Below, piece by piece: positions 60,843-64,000 of a DNA stretch of 64,000 nucleotides. Below the pieces are notes generated by a model. That model searched no databases, was not told where the DNA came from, and saw only the letters and a list, made by a program, of their open reading frames with translations. The stretch lies in assembly GCA_963514095.1 (NCBI GenBank), contig OY741268.1, positions 27,214,857-27,278,856 on the forward strand, written 5' to 3'. Origin of the DNA: Eutrigla gurnardus. Lineage: Eukaryota > Chordata > Actinopteri > Perciformes > Triglidae. The position numbers and the translations under genes are program-made. The stretch's first letter is position 1. Each line of letters starts with the position of its first letter.

Positions 60843-61419
60843 ATATCGCCTACGTCTCAAATATACTGTAAATGCTCATTTGCCCCCCGCTGCTTGATGT
60901 AATTTCGGCAGACTTGTGTGCCAAACCGAGCCAGCTCCCCTCCTCTTCCTCTTCCAGCACTCTGCCTCTCTCCTACTCCCTGGTGTACCTGTTACTGCCT
61001 CACATCAGCCAGCTCCCACTACAGAGGGGGGCACTTACAGCTCCGAGGGAGCGATGAGAGAAACCAGGAATGGGAGGGAGGGGGGGCAGGAATACAAAGT
61101 CAAATGCTTTATTTACTAAAGAGACAAAAACGAGCAGACAGAGAGAGAAAAAAAAACCCAGACTGGAAGATTTAAGCCGCTTAATATGGTCTTTAAATAT
61201 CCAGCTTCATTTTGAGAAGCAAAGGTTACTGTCAGCACAGATTGGCTGAAGCTACCTTCTGTCCAACGCCCATCACTCTGAATATTATAGCTGCTTTTTT
61301 TGCTCATTAAAAAGCATCTACCTATTCTATCTACTGGCTTTACTTTCATTCATTTCACATGATATTTGAATGACTATAATTCACGTATTACATTACCGCT
61401 ATAGTGGAAGAAAGGTGGC
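60843..61419. other. Unannotated non-coding DNA
   Basis: C/T-rich at 60880-61020 and A/G-rich at 61060-61160. The overlapping frames are composition artefacts. Confidence 0.45.
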
Positions 61420-62500
61420 GTTATTATAGCTTAATAAGAGTGTATCCAGAGGGCAGCGATAGTGCTTAGCCAGCTAATCAGTGGTAATTCCATGAGTTCA
61501 GATCCTTTAATTAGCTCATTTGCATTTTGAGAATTAATGGAATTGATTATGTGATTAACCGCACGATGCGTCTTCTTCTCGGGACCCATATACGCGCCCC
61601 GCCAACACCTACAGATGCACTGCTGCACTGCAGGGGGGGTTATGATACGGTGATGTATGAGGAAGGAACTCATTGCACAAGGTTAAACAGAAACCCTGAC
61701 TCCGTGCAGTCTGTAATCGTAGAGATAGGACCGGGGGTTCCAATTCACAACCAGCGAGTGCCGTGAGGCTCGAGGACCCCTGAGCATTGGCTATAAGCAT
61801 TAGGCTTTGATAGGTTATAATGGCTTGTGCTAATATTGGCTCGTGATGGAGAAAGGTCAGCTAACTCATCTACACGTACAGAATCTGACAACTCGCCTCG
61901 GGATGATTTTTTTCCCCCTCATTTGAGCGAGGCTCGAGCAACACATTCATCCAAGGGTCAGATTTTTATGATGATCCATCACTTTTTAAGATGGCGGTTT
62001 CTAATTATGGCACGGGGGTGGCGAAGGGACAGGGAGGGGGGGCCGGGCATGTGAGGAATGGAACTAATTAGCAAAAAGAGGATTGTCATAGTTTGCTTTA
62101 AAGGCGGAGTAATCATTTGTTTAACAAGTGGAAGAAGGGAGTGAATCACCAGCGGTACTTCAGATGCCACTAGGGGCCCTTGCTGTGCCCTAATGTGGTA
62201 AAAGGGAGGGTGGAGGATTGCCATGGCTGATCCTGCATTATGGCAGGAGGAGGAACACTGGGCAAGCCTGTAGGCAGAAGCTGGCGGCTGTCTACTTGGA
62301 GGTCGATTTTAAACCGATGAGCAATGTGCTGGTCAGCCACCCGTAGCTGCAGCTTCTGGGCGATCTAATCTGGGTTTGTTCACTGGCCGGCCTCCACGTC
62401 TATGCTCGCTGGCTAAGTGTTGGGCCTGTTATAGGACATATTAGGGCTAATCTCTAGGTGTGTCCATATGCACGGACTTAAGTGCAGACGGATGGAAAGG
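61420..62500. promoter_or_regulatory. Candidate conserved non-coding region
   Basis: Contains CCTTTAATTAGCTCATTTGC, GGAATTGATTATGTGATTAA, GGAACTAATTAGC, GTGTTGGGCC and GGGCTAATC words in balanced, repeat-free sequence. The first 150 bp is dense in TAATTA/TGATTA homeodomain cores. A CTCF-like CCACTAGGGGCCC (two mismatches) lies near 62167. Function inferred from texture only. Confidence 0.35.
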
Positions 62501-64000
62501 ACAGATTTAATTCTGCTGACATCATTACTCTCCAATCCCCCGCTATCATCCTGGGAAATGAGGGGGTCTGGCTCGAGCTTGCAAATGTCTGTATTTTATA
62601 TATATATATATTATGATATTATGCTTGGAGAATAACAGTTTGCAAAACTAACTACTGCAAGCACTGCATGCGTTTTTGACAACAAGCGTATGATGTATCT
62701 ACAAGGAGCTATACTCAGCTCATTATCTTTAAACAAAAAAAAAAGAAAGCTCCACAATGGACAGTGCAGGGAATCTTTAAAGCTCCGGACAAGCTGCACC
62801 TGCATGATTAAGAATACCATCGGCTCAAGTTGAAGCTTTTTTTTTTTTTTTTTTGTATCACTTGGGAACTTAAAAAATTGGTTCAGTACACCATCTTACC
62901 CTCATCTGCATTTTTCATCTCATACTGCACCTGTGTAACCCGCCGGAGATCCCGTGATTCCCTCCTCTTCCCCTTTCACCCTTCGCCCCGGATCTAACCG
63001 CGCCATCTGTGAGTTTAAATCACGCCGCTGTTTCCCCGAGATTTTACTTATCCTCTAAGCTGACTCCCTGTTTTGTCTTAATAAATCTACGTGGACATGA
63101 AAGAGTTAATAAATGAATAAATAAATATATAAAGCCAGAAGTGGGAGGCTTATGTCCCCTGCCAATCCCCAGTTATGCATAAAAATGCCTCTGAAATGAA
63201 ATCTTTATCAAAAGAGCCACAAGGTTCTCCTTACAAGGTGTTTTCAAATAAGCGGACGTTATTATCATACCTCCATTGGGAAATATGCATTTACAGCTCG
63301 GAGAGTGAGAGGCAATAGGGTAACTGTTAACAATGTTTTCCCTAGTTATGGTGCATAATTGCATACTTGTGTTATTGCACCTTTCTATTGCCGCTAATAC
63401 AGAGGAAAAGCCCATTAAGGCCGTGTGCTAATGTGAATAGTGTCCTGCAGTGCAGTGGGTGCAACTGTTTAAACAGAGATGCATGAGGACCGCTGTAATG
63501 AGCACCAGGCCGGCGGGAGGAGGGTGCTCACACCCAACGCGGGGCATGCGTTCCAGCTCTGCAAAACACGGCTGAGAGTCAACTTCGCCTGTTAGGAGGC
63601 AAATATATGGCAATGCACCAGAGCCCATTTGGCATAATGGAAGTGACCTTTTATTCCCTTGATAGAGTGCATGTAAATCATCATAGAATGATATTCAGCT
63701 GGCTCTCTCAGTGGGCTACATGTGTTTTATCTTTAATATATGATAATATATGGTGTTTTTTTTTGCGTTGCACACATATCACCCCATTATGTATATTCCA
63801 TTTTTATAATATTGTAATTGTTTAATTGCTGCTGATCCCTGCTTGCATGTCGTCCTGCGGGGATGCAGCCCACAGTGGATTACTCTCCACAGGCACTGAT
63901 AATGACCATTGACTTGGCTTTGGCCGTGAACGCGCGCTCCGCGAGCCTCGGTCATTCCTCTATACTGTGTTGTGGACGGTCGCTCCCTGGATGCTGCTGC
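62501..64000. other. Unannotated DNA, parts possibly regulatory
   Basis: A short TA run lies at 62598-62611 and a T run at 62837-62854. 63110-63480 (AAATATGCATTTACAGC, GCCGCTAATACAG, CCCATTAAGGCC) and 63480-63640 have enhancer-like composition. No gene. Confidence 0.35.

Overview
The window looks like non-coding DNA from a teleost fish, probably a spiny-rayed lineage (inference). The reasons are very dense (AC/GT)n microsatellites, several hAT-type non-autonomous transposons with teleost-style ends, a repeat with the AAGTACATTTACTC theme, minisatellites built on GCTAG/TTAGC cores, and LINE-like 3' tails. No frame carries a recognisable multi-exon protein gene, and no bacterial, phage or CRISPR features were seen. 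Most open frames of 60-160 codons are chance frames or translated simple repeats.

Layout. 1-5.3 kb is a repeat-rich block with a 2-kb foldback element (3236-5247) that contains a degenerate ~49-bp repeat, a 13-bp minisatellite, a 26-bp palindrome and a perfect 36-bp-arm hairpin. 7.9-12.3 kb holds LINE-tail and hAT fragments, a small element bounded by ZNF143-like motifs and one unexplained 107-codon frame. 12.9-14.1 kb has strong G/C tracts, a likely G-quadruplex cluster and two diverged copies of a homeodomain-like module. 16.2-17.1 kb and 27.5-27.8 kb have the texture of conserved regulatory DNA. 20.3-21.2 kb holds a 47-bp minisatellite with an internal 224-bp duplication, followed by a 103-bp imperfect foldback. 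22.9-24.3 kb is a nest of small repeats and long CA/GT arrays.

The best gene-like signal is at 38.4-39.33 kb. It has YY1-like motifs, a 21-bp minisatellite in what looks like a 5' untranslated region, then a start codon, eight codons and a consensus splice donor (39299-39322, + strand). If real, the following ~25 kb would be first-intron DNA. The clearest mobile element is a 992-bp hAT copy at 42374-43365 with 16-bp terminal repeats, an exact 8-bp target duplication and a broken BED-type transposase fragment. A second copy of a small TA-associated MITE lies at 55.3 kb (the first is at 23.1 kb). A tRNA-like sequence lies on the minus strand near 59.5 kb. The last 3 kb again looks like regulatory intergenic or intronic DNA.

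All calls rest on reading the sequence by eye. No alignment, repeat library, transcript or conservation data were used, so family names and regulatory calls are tentative.
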